Shown here: positions 1 to 10,700 of the stretch, piece after piece | How the letters are laid out: every line of letters begins with the position of its first letter | Position numbering within the stretch: position 1 is the stretch's first letter | Assembly (NCBI GenBank): GCA_034359265.1 | Contig: CP136896.1 | Location: forward strand, 66,289,501-66,353,500 | Length of the DNA stretch: 64,000 nt | Origin: Canna indica | Lineage: Eukaryota; Streptophyta; Magnoliopsida; Zingiberales; Cannaceae | Direction of reading: 5' to 3' | Translations under genes and position numbers: made by a program | Notes under the pieces: model-generated | Seen by the model: the letters and a program-made list of their open reading frames with translations, nothing else | Databases searched by the model: none | Told to the model about the DNA's origin: nothing

Positions 1-997
1 CAAATGGATGAGTCATTACTGTATCATCACGACTTCTTGCATACCAACTCATGTAGGGGGGTGTCTTTTCCGACATGAATAATCTTTGAAGCCTCGGTGT
101 TAGTGGAAAATACCGAAGCACCTTAAACGGGATATTTTTCTGTCGGACCGATTTCTTCTCCTTGTAACGAGGGTGTTGACATACAGGGCATTTATCCAAC
201 TGCACATTTTCTTTATAATATAAAATGCAGTTATTTTGGCACGCGTGTATTTTTTCGTACCCAAGCCCCAATTTTCTCATTAGCTTTTTAGTCTTATAAA
301 AAGTAGGCTCAAACTTGTTATCAGTAGGCAGCATTCCATTAATCAATCCAGCAATCCGATCATACGCAACTCCGCTGATATTACAATCGGCCTTGATGTT
401 TAAGAGCTGTGTCATTGCTGAAAACCTAGTGTATTTAGGACAATTCTCATACAAAGGTTCATCGGCAGCTTTCAACATCTCGTAAAATTCTGCAGCTTCT
501 TTATTCGGTAATTCAATCTCTACCGCAGCCCCTACTTCTGTGATATCAACCGCTGTAGTATCTGGTGGGACTGATGTCTGAAGAACTGGCCGATCAACAT
601 TATCATTCAGGCGGAATTGACCCCCAAGACTATCAAGTATCATAGTTCTATAGGGATTACATTGACCGGATGAAGAAGCACCAGCAGAGGAAGATTCACC
701 ATATGTCTGAAGGACAGGATTGCTCGACGTCCCGACTTCGCGTGACTCCCCGTGACAAGTCCATAGAAAATATCTTGGTGCAAATCCTTTGGTATATAGA
801 TGCAGAGTGACAGTCTCCAGATCCAAAAATCGTCCATTCGAACAAATGCGGCACGGACATCGGATTTGATCACCCATGCTAACGAAATTCCGATTCGAAT
901 AGGCGAAATTTAGGAAGTACGTTACGCCTAATCGAAACTCATTCGTTAAAGCTCCACGATCAAGACGTCGGTACATCCAACTTCGATCAGCCGACAT
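1..997 (-). CDS. TNP2-type CACTA transposase, N-terminal 332 codons (partial)
   Basis: This would catalyse excision and insertion of the CACTA element. The frame is open without a stop from the ATG at 997-995 to the window edge. The protein begins MSADRSWMYRRLDRG, the signature of the plant transposase-associated domain, followed by FLNFAYSN and a Cys-rich CPCRIC motif (about residues 50-55) and CHGE (about 80). A spacer of about 100 residues leads to the TNP2 region, with an ACQNNCILYYKE motif and CPVCQHPRYKEK. The start is chosen because the family begins with this M..DRSWMY motif. No frameshift is visible, so this part could still be functional; the DDE catalytic core lies outside the window. 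It may be spliced further downstream. Confidence 0.9.
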   Translation of the reverse strand, partial: MSADRSWMYRRLDRGALTNEFRLGVTYFLNFAYSNRNFVSMGDQIRCPCRICSNGRFLDLETVTLHLYTKGFAPRYFLWTCHGESREVGTSSNPVLQTYGESSSAGASSSGQCNPYRTMILDSLGGQFRLNDNVDRPVLQTSVPPDTTAVDITEVGAAVEIELPNKEAAEFYEMLKAADEPLYENCPKYTRFSAMTQLLNIKADCNISGVAYDRIAGLINGMLPTDNKFEPTFYKTKKLMRKLGLGYEKIHACQNNCILYYKENVQLDKCPVCQHPRYKEKKSVRQKNIPFKVLRYFPLTPRLQRLFMSEKTPPYMSWYARSRDDTVMTHPF

Positions 998-1059
998 GAT
1001 TCTGTCAATCAATGATAATTTCTTTGGTTAATGTCTTTAGGTGAGATTGTCCTATTCCA

Positions 1060-1272
1060 TTCGGGATTTATGTTATTCGTACTGCACTTACGTTTTTATT
1101 TTAACTGTTAACTAATTATTCTAAATTTCGACAGCATCTCCCTACAGTTCTCCGAATACGCATATCATCTGGGCGCGTATCGGAGAACAAGAGAGATGTT
1201 GCCGAAATTTAGAATAATTAGTTAACAGTTAAAATAAAAACGTAAGTGCAGTACAAATAACTATATTCCCAA
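1060..1272. repeat. Long palindrome in the transposase leader
   Basis: The arms at about 1078-1158 and 1172-1255 are near-perfect reverse complements around a short loop near 1168. For example, actgcacttacgtttttatt on the left answers aataaaaacgtaagtgcagt on the right, and gttctccgaatacgc answers gcgtatcggagaac. Weaker complementarity extends further on both sides. It lies about 65-80 bp upstream of the transposase ATG, so it is probably transcribed as a strong hairpin in the 5' leader. Confidence 0.85.
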
Positions 1273-1456
1273 ATTGTCCAATCAGGGACAATTCAAGAAT
1301 TGTACGTCGTATAAAAGATCATCTACTTCTTTTACACGAACATACAATCCCCGAACGGATCTAAGGTTTTGCTAAATCATATCCGATTCGTCGATGCGTA
1401 CGTGAAACATATCAACTCGTCGGATGGATGATTATTTTCTAAATGTTTCGAGACAG

Positions 1457-1728
1457 TTCGAGTCCATATTGGACGATTTCGGCGCGCGTCCGAAGTGGAT
1501 GATTCAGGCGCGAGTCCGAAGTGGACGATTCCGGCGCGAGTCCGAATTGAACGATTCCGGCGCGCGTCCGAATTGAACGATTCCGGCGCGAGTCCGAATT
1601 GAACGATTCCGGCGCGCGTCCGAATTGAACGATTCCGGCGCGCGTCCGAAGTGGACGATTCCGGCGCGAGTCCGAATTGGACGATTCCGGCACTCGTCCG
1701 AAGTGGACGATTCCGGCGCGCGTCCGAA
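1457..1728. repeat. 26-bp CpG-rich tandem array, about 10 copies
   Basis: The unit resembles gattccggcgcgcgtccgaa plus gtggac and recurs every 26 bp. Two positions alternate: gcgcgcg or gcgcgag in the core, and aagtgg or aattga at the end. The array lies inside the CACTA element, upstream of the transposase. By analogy with En/Spm it could be a set of protein-binding or methylation-sensitive promoter repeats; that role is inference. Confidence 0.9.
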
Positions 1729-1849
1729 ATTAATCTAAACCCTAATAATTAATCTAAAAAATTAAACAATTAATCTAAACAATTAATTAACATTTATAAA
1801 ATAATTAATTATCAATTTCAAAACAATAAATATATATATATATATATTC

Positions 1850-2215
1850 CGGCGCCGGAGTCCACCCTCCGGCGCCGGCGTACAGTGGCCGGACACACTG
1901 TCCGGCCACTGTAGAAGGTCCGGCGGCGGCCATAGTCCGACCGCCGCCGGTCGAAACCCTAGAAATAGGGTTTCGGTCGAATTTTAACATCTCCGGCCGA
2001 AACGGTATAGGCCGGCCGATCAACATACCGGCAGTAGCGGCAGCGGCGCGGCGGCGAGAGGCGTCGGCGAGAGGCGTCGGCGAGAGGCGTCGGCGAGAGG
2101 CGTCGGCGTCGGCAGCAGCGGCAGCAGCGGCGAGCGGTGTCGGCAGGAGCGGCGGCGGCAGCAGCGGGAGGAAGAAGGGTCGGGCGCGGCTGCGTGCCCT
2201 ATATAAACTTATCAG
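1850..2215. other. GC-rich CACTA subterminal segment
   Basis: A GC-rich block follows a (TA)n run at about 1829-1846. It contains nested palindromes (ccggcgccgg; gtggccggacac with gtgtccggccac) and a short run of gaggcgtcggc repeats at 2055-2110. An open frame here is low-complexity (Ala/Arg/Pro) and I do not regard it as a gene. It is part of the transposon and may act as promoter or leader DNA. Confidence 0.6.
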
Positions 2216-2445
2216 CAACGGCTCACTTATCCGTTAGCAAGCCGTTGCTGAAAATTAAAACATCAGCAACGGCTCGCCTATCCGTATGAACGCCGTTGCT
2301 TATAATTAAAATAATCAGCAACGGCTCGGTTTTCCGTTAGAACGCCGTTGCAGATATAGATATCTGCAACGGCTCGGGCGGCCGTAAGAAAGCCGTTGCA
2401 AATAGCAACGGCTTGAGCGGCCGTTGCTGATAGTCGTTGCTGAAG
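2214..2445. repeat. CACTA subterminal repeats (gcaacggct / agccgttgc)
   Basis: The 9-mer core gcaacggct and its reverse complement recur in facing pairs, for example cagcaacggctcactt followed by aagccgttgctg. About five pairs fill the 230 bp inside the terminus. Clustered short subterminal repeats are the usual binding sites of the CACTA accessory protein. Confidence 0.85.
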
Positions 2446-2450
2446 ACCAA

Positions 2451-2463
2451 GTTTCTAGTAGTG
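2451..2463 (-). repeat. CACTA terminal inverted repeat
   Basis: On the - strand the terminus reads CACTACTAGAAAC, the conserved end of plant CACTA elements. It marks the outer edge of the transposon. Confidence 0.9.
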
Positions 2464-4233
2464 TAACTAGGGCCCACGATCCCCCGCTCAAGAATAAAAT
2501 TTTATTATTAAGATTTTGGGTATTACAAAGGATGGTCAAACAATACTTTATTACGTTCATAGACGATTACTTCATATACGGGTACCTATATCTAATTAGT
2601 GAGAAGTCTCAATCACTAGATGTGATTAATTTTTAAGACTGCAGCTTATATTCTGAATAGAGTATCATCTAAAATAGTGCATAAAACCCCTTATGTATTA
2701 TAGACGGGCAAGAAGCCCAGACTAAATATTTGCGGTTGTCCAGTTGAGACTAGACCATATTGGTCAAAGGAAAATTAAGTCACTGGACTCCAGAACAATC
2801 AGCTGTTACTTTATTGGATACTTTGATAGGTCTAAGGGGTGTAAATTTAATAATTCTATGAATATGTCATTCTTTGATATAGGAAATGCCTGGTTCATTG
2901 AGGTTATTGAGTTTGGGGGAAGATAAGGAGAATTAACTCTTTAAGAATCTACCCATGAAGTACAAACTCAACGACCTCTAGAACAAATGCTTTCCTTTAG
3001 TGGTATCATAAATTTATCAAGTTATTATCTCATTTGGTTTTGAGATAAATGCGGTTGATGAATACATATACCATGAGTTCAGTGGGATCAAGTACATTTT
3101 TCTATATACCCCTATTACTAAAGGAGGCAAATTTAGTCTCAGCCCGTGCCCCAACGATAAGTTTGAGCAGAAGGAAATGCAGAAGATTCCATATGCGTCT
3201 ACTATAGAGAGTCTGATGTATGCTCAAGAGAGTATGCATCCGAATATTGCGTACACTGAAAGGATATTAGGCAGATATCTAAGTAATCTCAGAATACATC
3301 ATTAGAAAGCAGCCAAATTGGTTATATGGTATCTACAGAGAATAAAGCATTACATACAGAAAATCAGATCAACAGAAGATCATTGAGTATTTTTTTATTC
3401 TGATTTTGTTGGATACCTAAATAGTTGAAAATCCACTTCTGGTTATGTTTTTTTGTTTGCCAACAGAGCTGTTTATTGGAGAAGTGCTAAGCAGACACTC
3501 ACTACAGCTTCAAATGTGGAAGCAGAGTTCATAACCTATTATTAAGTATCCAATTTTGGAATGTGACTGTGAAACTGTCACTTTGCTGCATATTGTAAAT
3601 TGAATTGAAAGACCACTAAAGTTATTTTGTGACAATAAATCAGCAGTGTTATATTCCAATAATAACGGGAACTCTTCAAAATCTAAGCATATCGACGTGA
3701 AGTTCCTGGTTGTTAATTAAAGAAAGAATTCAGAGTGATCATAGAGCACATAGGTACAACTTCCACGAGGGTGGATTCGCTTACTAAAGGTTTTCCACCC
3801 ACGGTCTTTCATGAGTATGCTGCTCACTTGGATGTTATATCATGTATTGATATGATGGTTAAGTGAGAGTTTGTAATTTGTATCTATGCTTTATGGACAT
3901 TTTTTTGCAGAATAAAGTTTTGTTATTTTACACTCTGAATATTTTATTTGATCTCAATACAGTATGACCAGTTGAAAATAGGCATGTTAGGATCACATTG
4001 CATGTAATTTCCATATTGTGCACTCATATATGATCTATGTCGTCGAAAGTATTAACATTGTGATCATTGATGGATTTAGTCACGATAAATGTGACGAAAG
4101 TCGTTTTGGTTCGTTGTTGGTATGATCGATGGACCAGATTATTGGAGATGATTGATAATAATAGTGATGACGAGCTCATAAAATTAGCATGCATAGTCAT
4201 ACGGTGATACATTTGTTGGCCAAAGTGGGAGAT
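2464..4233 (+). pseudogene. Decayed Ty1-copia retrotransposon, integrase and RNase H remnants
   Basis: Translation in all three + frames gives copia fragments broken by stops and frameshifts. 2530-2640 resembles the integrase core (YFITFIDDY, LISEKSQSLDV). 2640-2930 resembles the integrase C-terminal part (LDSRTISCYFIGY, GNAWFIE). 3170-3480 gives the end of RT (KIPYAST, SLMYAQ). 3440-3540 gives RNase H (YWRSAKQTLTTASNVEAEF), and 3760-3870 the end of pol (DSLTKGFPPTVFHE). Most of RT is missing. The 5' part is absent, cut off by the neighbouring CACTA element. The element is dead. Confidence 0.85.
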
Positions 4234-4710
4234 TGTTAGATTAATTTTAATAACCTCATGTGGGCCAACACATATCAATATGCGTGTATCCGTCTCTATC
4301 AAAAACTAACGGCCCAGATCTTAAGTGATCTAACTGTTGTTTATCTGTGGGCCTGTGACATATCAATAATATATGGGATTTAATTGTACAGATACCATTA
4401 TGGATAATTTCTGATTTTATGATGGACAAAATTGGAATTACCATTACCTCGGGATTTTTCTATAAATAGAGTGATTATGATTCCTGGGTCATGCACTTGA
4501 TTCCAATCTCAGAAGCTTCATTATTCAGAGACGTCTTGTGGTCGATACGTGCATAGACTTGGAAGGCCGCCCCCAATCTCTCAGACTCTAGTGATTGATT
4601 CAGATACGCTTTCGTTTTTGGTATTCCTTAATGATTTGACATGTATAATTCTAGGTATAGGTTAAATTCTTGTTATTGATTTTCATCAATTTTCTACTTT
4701 TCTACTTCAC
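4234..4710 (+). repeat. 3' LTR of the copia remnant
   Basis: A purine-rich tract (aagtgggagatt) lies directly before TGTTAGATTA at 4234, the usual polypurine tract/LTR junction of plant copia elements. The following 450-480 bp contain a TATA-like tataaatag at about 4460. I could not fix the 3' end, because no matching 5' LTR is present in the window. Confidence 0.6.
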
Positions 4711-4750
4711 ACTTTGTTTTCAACGATATGTATAATTGTATATAATTGAT

Positions 4751-4787
<37 letters not shown>

Positions 4788-5938
4788 GTGTAACTAATAA
4801 AACGAAAAGTTCTCTGAGAGTTCTAATTGTTGATGAGTAGAGTGGTCACGATGCATTTTTCTTTTTAAAAAATAATAAATTTATCTGTATGATATATATT
4901 AGCCACATTTTCAAAATAATACTTTATAATATAGATATTACAATACGTACAAAAACAGGAGAACATGCGTGCCGAAAGAACATGTCATGGCCATCCCTTC
5001 GCCATCTATTTTCCTCCCCTGCCATGGCCGGAAGAACATGCGTGCCGTCTCTACGACCGCCAAGACGTCCGCCCCGCCGATCTCAAGGTGCAATGTGTTA
5101 ATTTGGTTGCAACTTCTGTTGAGGCTAATATATACGCATGTGTTCATTAGTTTTATATATTCGTGCTAGCTTACACTTCCTAAGTGAGGAGTGAGGAGCT
5201 TAATGTGTTAGATTAGTTTTACCTAAAAAAAAACATACATGCATGTGTTCATTAGTTGTCTTGGATAGAGGATGAGATGTGGAATCATGTGGGTTAGAGT
5301 TTGCTTCCTTTGATAACTCTGGGAAGTTTGGACCTAGAGAAGAGTACTGGTAGATATTTTTATTTTCATCATGTTGATTGAGGGTGGACTACACTTGTTT
5401 GGGTTTGGGTGAAAATTTATAAGTTTTAGGTTAGAAGGTCCACAATTGGCTATATTGTAGGTCAAAAATTAGTCTTACATCTGTGCTACGTTAACCGGCT
5501 GGTTAGCCCCACATCTGGCATAGTAGTTTTCCTCTAATTTAAGGCTTTGCCATGGGGAGTTAAACTCTAATTTGGGGATTTGAGTCTGGTTGTTGTTTTT
5601 CTTTTAGTGTTTGGGGTCTACTCTAATTCTCTTAACTTGCATTTTAGTTTTTAGTTGGTATCGAGATGCCTGATAACTATAATTCATTGAGGCTGAAAGA
5701 TGGGTCCAAATCTTCAAGATCAATAATATAAATGATTTACATAACGTACATTGACCTATTTAATTTGTTGGAGATGTAAGATCTTTTTCCCTTGTCAGCC
5801 TATGAAATTTTATTCTACATTTTCCTCTGTCGGTTGGCTTTCCTTTTCAACTCTTCTTCGTTCAAGAAGATAACTGAATTGTTCTAGCATCATAGTATTT
5901 CTTAACCACATCTAGAGAAGCAAATTGTACGACTAAGG
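4711..5938. other. No recognisable gene
   Basis: AT-rich intergenic DNA. It contains a (TA)n microsatellite at about 4750-4782. A short GC-richer patch at 4960-5100 is open in several frames, but none resembles a known protein. I see nothing else to annotate. Confidence 0.5.
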
Positions 5939-6728
5939 AGGTGACGTGTTTGGTGTGAGGCAATCTGCTGATAATCTTGTCTTTAAATTACCTTGACCTC
6001 ACACCTTACCTTGTTAATTTGATGTCTCACTTGTGCAAGTAATGTGAATTATCTTCGTAATCTAGATTGTCATCAAAATGATAATCCAGATTACTCAACG
6101 GAGAGGTGTCTATGTGGATTACCTCTGAAGTGATAATCTTGAATTAATTTTTAGAACAAAATTGCCCTCATTAAACTCTAGCTTTTTTACAAGTTCTTTG
6201 CTCCTCCCACGACTTCTCCAATGACATAATATTATAATAATATTATATTATATTATATATATTCTTTATTTTTATATTATATTATATATATTCTTTATAT
6301 TATATTATATTATATTACATTATTTTAATATAATATAATATTATATAATATAATAATATAATAATATAATAATATAATGTTATATTATTATTATAATATT
6401 ATAATATTATATTATATTTTATTATGTTATATATTATATTATATTATATTATAGTATATTATATTTTATATTATATTATATGATTAATTACAATATTATA
6501 ATATATTTGTGAAAATGGTATTTAATTTCGAAAAGTATATCTCATTACTTTGTAATGTATTTGTTATACCAAACATGTCTATGTGAATTCTAGCAATCTT
6601 ATCATAACATTACTTGTGCATACCAAACACTATATTCTACATTACCGACAATTTTTTTAGTGACAATCTATCTAACAGATAATCTAGATTGCTTGATAAT
6701 CTAAAAAGTAATACACTAAACACCACCT
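5939..6728. mobile_element. Probable MITE with an AT-microsatellite core
   Basis: The ends are imperfect inverted repeats: aggtgacgtgtttggtgtg at the left, and the reverse complement of the right end reads aggtggtgtttagtgtatta. Inside both ends, facing copies of gataatc and tctagatt occur. The middle (about 6220-6500) is a nearly pure run of taatatta and tatattata variants. A convincing target duplication is not clear. Confidence 0.5.
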
Positions 6729-7171
6729 AAATGCTTTGTGTGCATCTGTCTTCATGGTTGTAGAATGATCCCAAATCAGTTTATTTGTCCAATTTGGCCA
6801 ATCCATTATAATCCAGCCACAAATCTGAATCAATGACTTGTCTCGAACCGAATCTATATCAAATCTAATGTTTTTCTTCCACATTCCTAATTGGGTCAGA
6901 GTTTGAGAAAGTCTCATATTGTTATCGGAAACTAGATCAACTACTTGATATTGGTGCATAAGTAGTATGCCAAGCTGTTCTATATAATATACCTACAAAA
7001 ATACAAAACAAAATATTAACGATAAGCGAACTTCACAATCTTGCTTAATAGGATAACTGACGCATTAACCTTATCGGCTTAAATCATTGGCACAAAATAT
7101 TCAAGTAGTATACCCATCAAACCTTATTAATCAACATGACTTCTCATGCAGGTCCCTTATTTATGATGAAG
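6729..7171. other. No recognisable gene
   Basis: Intergenic sequence of mixed composition. I see no coding similarity and no strong repeat. Confidence 0.5.
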
Positions 7172-7645
7172 GTCCTATGTAGAGGTGGCAATGGGCCGAG
7201 CCCGCCCATGGGCGGCACGGGCCGTGCTTGGCCCGGCACGGCTGTGCCCAGGAGACAGGCCGGGCTCGCCTCCTGGGCACGCGAGCCGTGCTCAGCATGG
7301 CACGCGGGCCGAGCATGGCCCACGCGCCAGGCCTAGTTTGGTCCGAGCCAGAGTTTGGCTCGAGCTCGATCAAGTAGATTTTTAAAAAAATAATAAAATT
7401 AAATTTTTAACCTTTAAAATTTTAAATTTAAATATTTAAAAAAATTAAATTTAATTATTTAATTATTCGGGCCGGCCCGAGCCCGAGTGGGTGGGCTCGG
7501 GCCCGGGCTGGGCTTGCCCACAGTGTGTTCGGGTCATGCCAGGCATGGCCCATTGCCACCTCTTGTCCTATGCTCTTTATCTCTTTTTTTTCTCTGTCTG
7601 GACCTAATTATCATGGCACGGCTCATTGCCACCTCTAGTCCTATG
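7172..7645. mobile_element. hAT-type MITE with 8-bp target duplications and a duplicated right end
   Basis: The 8-bp duplication gtcctatg sits at 7172-7179, 7565-7572 and 7638-7645. The left end is tagaggtggcaatgggcc (7180-7197). The right end appears twice: ggcccattgccacctctt ending at 7564, and gctcattgccacctcta ending at 7637. The interior is made of low-complexity GC-rich repeats such as ggcccgg and gagcccg. 8-bp duplications and ta(g)ggg/tagagg ends fit non-autonomous hAT elements. It carries no gene of its own. Confidence 0.9.
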
Positions 7646-8183
7646 CTCTTTATCTCTTTTTTTTCTGTCTGGACCTAATTTTCATGATGAGCATTTTCTT
7701 TTTTTCATTGAGCTATTTTTCTTATAACTCTCTATTAGAAGATAGAAAACTAAGTCATTAGTCATTAATCTGTTTGTCTAGTATATGACATCACAGGAGA
7801 AATCAGTGAGGTTGGACAAGGAGTAAATGGCTTCTTGTTGTTTCCATGCTTAACATTGTGGTAAGTGTTTTGAGCATTTTTCATATTCAAATTGCACGAA
7901 CCAGCTGTTATCTTATCTTGTTTGTCTAGAAAATTTCTACATAATTGCGTAATGAGTTTTAGTAAAACCTTACTATCCAATGCATCAGAAATTACACACC
8001 AATAGAGGATAAGAGAAGATATGATAAAAGATGAATTAATATCCATAAGTTATTTAGTACATGAATTAAAAGAAAATGAAAATAAGGTAATATAAAATTA
8101 ATATTATATCTTATGTACATGAGCCTTGATTGTAATGAGGTAACGCCTTGGTCATAGACGCCTCGATCGGGCGTTCAGATCCT
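7646..8183. other. No recognisable gene
   Basis: AT-rich intergenic sequence next to the hAT MITE. No coding similarity seen. Confidence 0.5.
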
Positions 8184-8600
8184 ATTCCATCCAGATTGTC
8201 AAGCTCGGCAACCTTCACATAACCGCGACCAAGAGTGCTCAAGGCATGGAGCTGGTGGAAAAGTTTGGGTGCTCACGAGTTCAACTACAAAACTGAAGAA
8301 AGCTAGAGCTTGTACGTGCAGCCCCCCCTCGGGGAGGAAGCATGACACGGTTATAGACTGCACTGTAGATGTTCCTTGGTCCATCTTTTGAGCTGAATTT
8401 GGCAGCTCATGGGAAGGTTATTACTATAACTCCAACTCCAACAACCATGTTCTGATCTGTCGTGAAGAAGTTGGCATTTTCAAAGAAGCTAGTGCCGCTC
8501 CTCTTTTTGCCAAAATTTGTGGTTGAGCTAATGAAGAAAGGAAGCTTGTTGTCGCTTCGTTTCTCACAACTTATGATAAATATAAGTTTTTGTGGAAAAC
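8184..8600 (+). pseudogene. Quinone oxidoreductase-like (zinc-type MDR family) gene fragment
   Basis: Read across frames, the + strand matches the C-terminal, NADPH-binding half of plant quinone oxidoreductase-like proteins of the ceQORH type. In order I see QIVKLGNLHITAT, then GMELVEKFG, FNYKTEES, SGRKHDTVIDCTVDVPWS, ELNLAAHGKVITITPTP, KKLAFSKKLVPLL and VVELMKKGSL. At least three frameshifts (near 8267, 8330 and 8390) and a TGA at about 8455 break it. There is no intron where one might be expected, and no start or N-terminal half. It is a gene fragment or retrocopy and not functional. Confidence 0.8.
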
Positions 8601-9430
8601 AGTACACTTATTTTTTTATAGAGTAAATACTTAAAAAAATATCAACTTTGATCTTTTTCTTATTTTTTATATATTCTTTTTCCGTTAGCGAGGAAATACA
8701 CCAATTTTTATTTTGTTACAATGTTTAGCACGCATCCTCATTTTTTACGAATTTGGCCGATGTGGCACGTTAACGACGACGACGTGGAAAATTATCTAAT
8801 GTTGAATATTATTTTATTATTTTAATTAGTTTTATTATTATTTTATTATTGTTTTATTATTAAAAAAATTATTATTATTTTTCTTGCTGCTTCCTCTCAT
8901 CTTCTCCTCCAATTCATTTCCTTACATTGTGGACCCTCGGAAGATCTTCCACCTCGTGGACTCGGAGTTCTCCTCCGTCGTCGAAGTTGAGCCTACGGGG
9001 TCCTCCTCCATCGTTGAGGACGACAAGAGCGAGACTGAGTCACCGTGGGTTGAGGACGGCGGCGACGGCGGCCTCATCGAAGACAGGCAACGGTGGCGGC
9101 GGAGTAGCTATCTCCTTATCTATGGACAACGCCGACCTACAAGCGGCAGCCCACGACACTAAGAAATCGATGGATCCGGCGCTGTCACATGTGGCATGGT
9201 GGACTGCTGTGCCGAGAGCGACGTCGCGATCGGGGAACAGTTTGTCGCATGTATGGCTAGCACGAGCGAGCTGTCTTCTCCGTCGCGCTTCGCCAAGCGA
9301 GGCACAAGGCCATCTCACGCTCAAAGACAAGAAGCCATGGCATGAGATGGCCGTGTACGGCGAAGGGAATGAGAATGACAAAATGTAAATTCATTGCTTC
9401 ATATAGTAAAATTGAGAATTCATCTTTTCT
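8601..9430. other. Unidentified segment with a GC-rich patch at 8890-9390
   Basis: The AT-rich part 8601-8880 contains phrases common in plant repeats (tttggccgatgtggcacgttaacg). The GC-rich patch 8890-9390 is open on both strands for 90-150 codons, but the products are low-complexity and I recognise none. It may be a gene fragment carried by a transposon. I do not call a gene. Confidence 0.4.
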
Positions 9431-10700
9431 GTTGAAGTTAATTAATGTATCTAGCTCAAACTATGACTGTTTTCACAAATTTAATTTGATCTTTAATTTG
9501 TATCAATTACATCCTGAACTATCAGATTGATATTAATTCTAGTCATACGTCAGATGCCCGTCAATGCAATTGTTAGGTGCTGACGTGATATCTGACTTAG
9601 CAAACAATTTTTTTATCAACTGTGCCACGTCAGCATGCAATAAAAAATATTATAATATTATATAAATAGAGAAAATTAATTTATTTATCTCAAACTTTGG
9701 TCCCTATAACAAATCTATCCCGACCTTTAAGATTTTTTTCTAATTTATTTCAAACTTTGGGATTGACAGCAATTATAATTCTTGAAGATAAATAATTTTT
9801 TAAAATACATCAAGACTCTCACTTTATCTAATAATTTTGTATCCAATTTCACAAAAAAAATCCTTTAAAAAAATTACATGAAAATTTTTTTAACACATCG
9901 AAGAATCTCACGTCTCATTTCATCAAAATTAATTTATAGTCGTTATATATAAATTTCATTTCAGATTTTGTATTTCCTAAAAATAAAAATTTATAGTAAA
10001 ATAAAGAAATTTTATGAAGAAAATTAAATACAAAACTAAATTAGATACAATATAAATAATAATAAACGTATGATATATAATAATATTATCAGTAAAATAT
10101 ATTAATTTGGTTTAAATTTTAAAAAAAATTCTAAAATGTTATAATTGAATTGAATAAAAAAATCAACACAAAACTAAAAAATCAAATTTAAAATGCCAAA
10201 TTTTGTTAGACACTAAATAAAATATAATCATAATATTAAATATTTAATAAATAATAATATAAGCAAAAAGGTCTTAGTTTGATTGAAAGTTTTGATTTTT
10301 TTATAAAATGCAATAGCCGAATTGAATAAAAAATAAAATTTTGATAAATAATAATACTATATAGAAAGTTATTGATTTAATTTGGTCATTTTGATTTTCT
10401 CTAAAATGCAATAATATAATTAAATAAAAAATTGATTAAAAAAATTAAAATTTAAATCAAATTTAAAATGCAATTTCAATATATAATTATAAAATTATTT
10501 TAAAATTTTTAAAAATTTAATAAATAATAAGAATATATGAAAAAGATACGAGTTTTTATTCCGAGTTTTAAAAAATTTTATGTAATAGTCGAATATAATT
10601 TGATAGTTCCGAATATAATTGATACAAATTAAAGATCGAACTATATTTGTAAAAATAATCATAATTTGAGTTAGATATATTAATTAATCCTTATTTAAAC
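9431..10700. repeat. Inverted-repeat (foldback) element, about 1.27 kb
   Basis: The left arm (about 9431-9530) contains gatctttaatttgtatcaat, and the right arm (about 10605-10690) contains its reverse complement attgatacaaattaaagatc, with flanking words also mirrored. The interior is very AT-rich with diverged internal repeats (aatttaataaataataata). No coding capacity. It is probably a non-autonomous DNA transposon. Confidence 0.7.

Larger units (their letters stand above)
1..2463 (-). mobile_element. CACTA (En/Spm) DNA transposon, 5' part, cut by the window start
   Basis: The element reads right to left. Its outer end is at 2463: on the - strand the sequence starts CACTACTAGAAAC, the classic CACTA terminal inverted repeat. 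The next three bases outside (taa, 2464-2466) are the likely 3-bp target duplication; the partner lies outside the window. Inward follow subterminal inverted repeats, a GC-rich stretch, a CpG-rich 26-bp array, a palindrome and the transposase start at 997. The flanking DNA from about 2520 is a copia remnant, so the CACTA seems to have jumped into or beside an older copia element. Whether the copy is complete cannot be judged here. Confidence 0.9.

Noticed and set aside
8927..9388. 153-codon + frame and 113-codon - frame
   Set aside because: Open on both strands in a GC-rich patch, low complexity, no recognisable domain; kept only as an unidentified segment.
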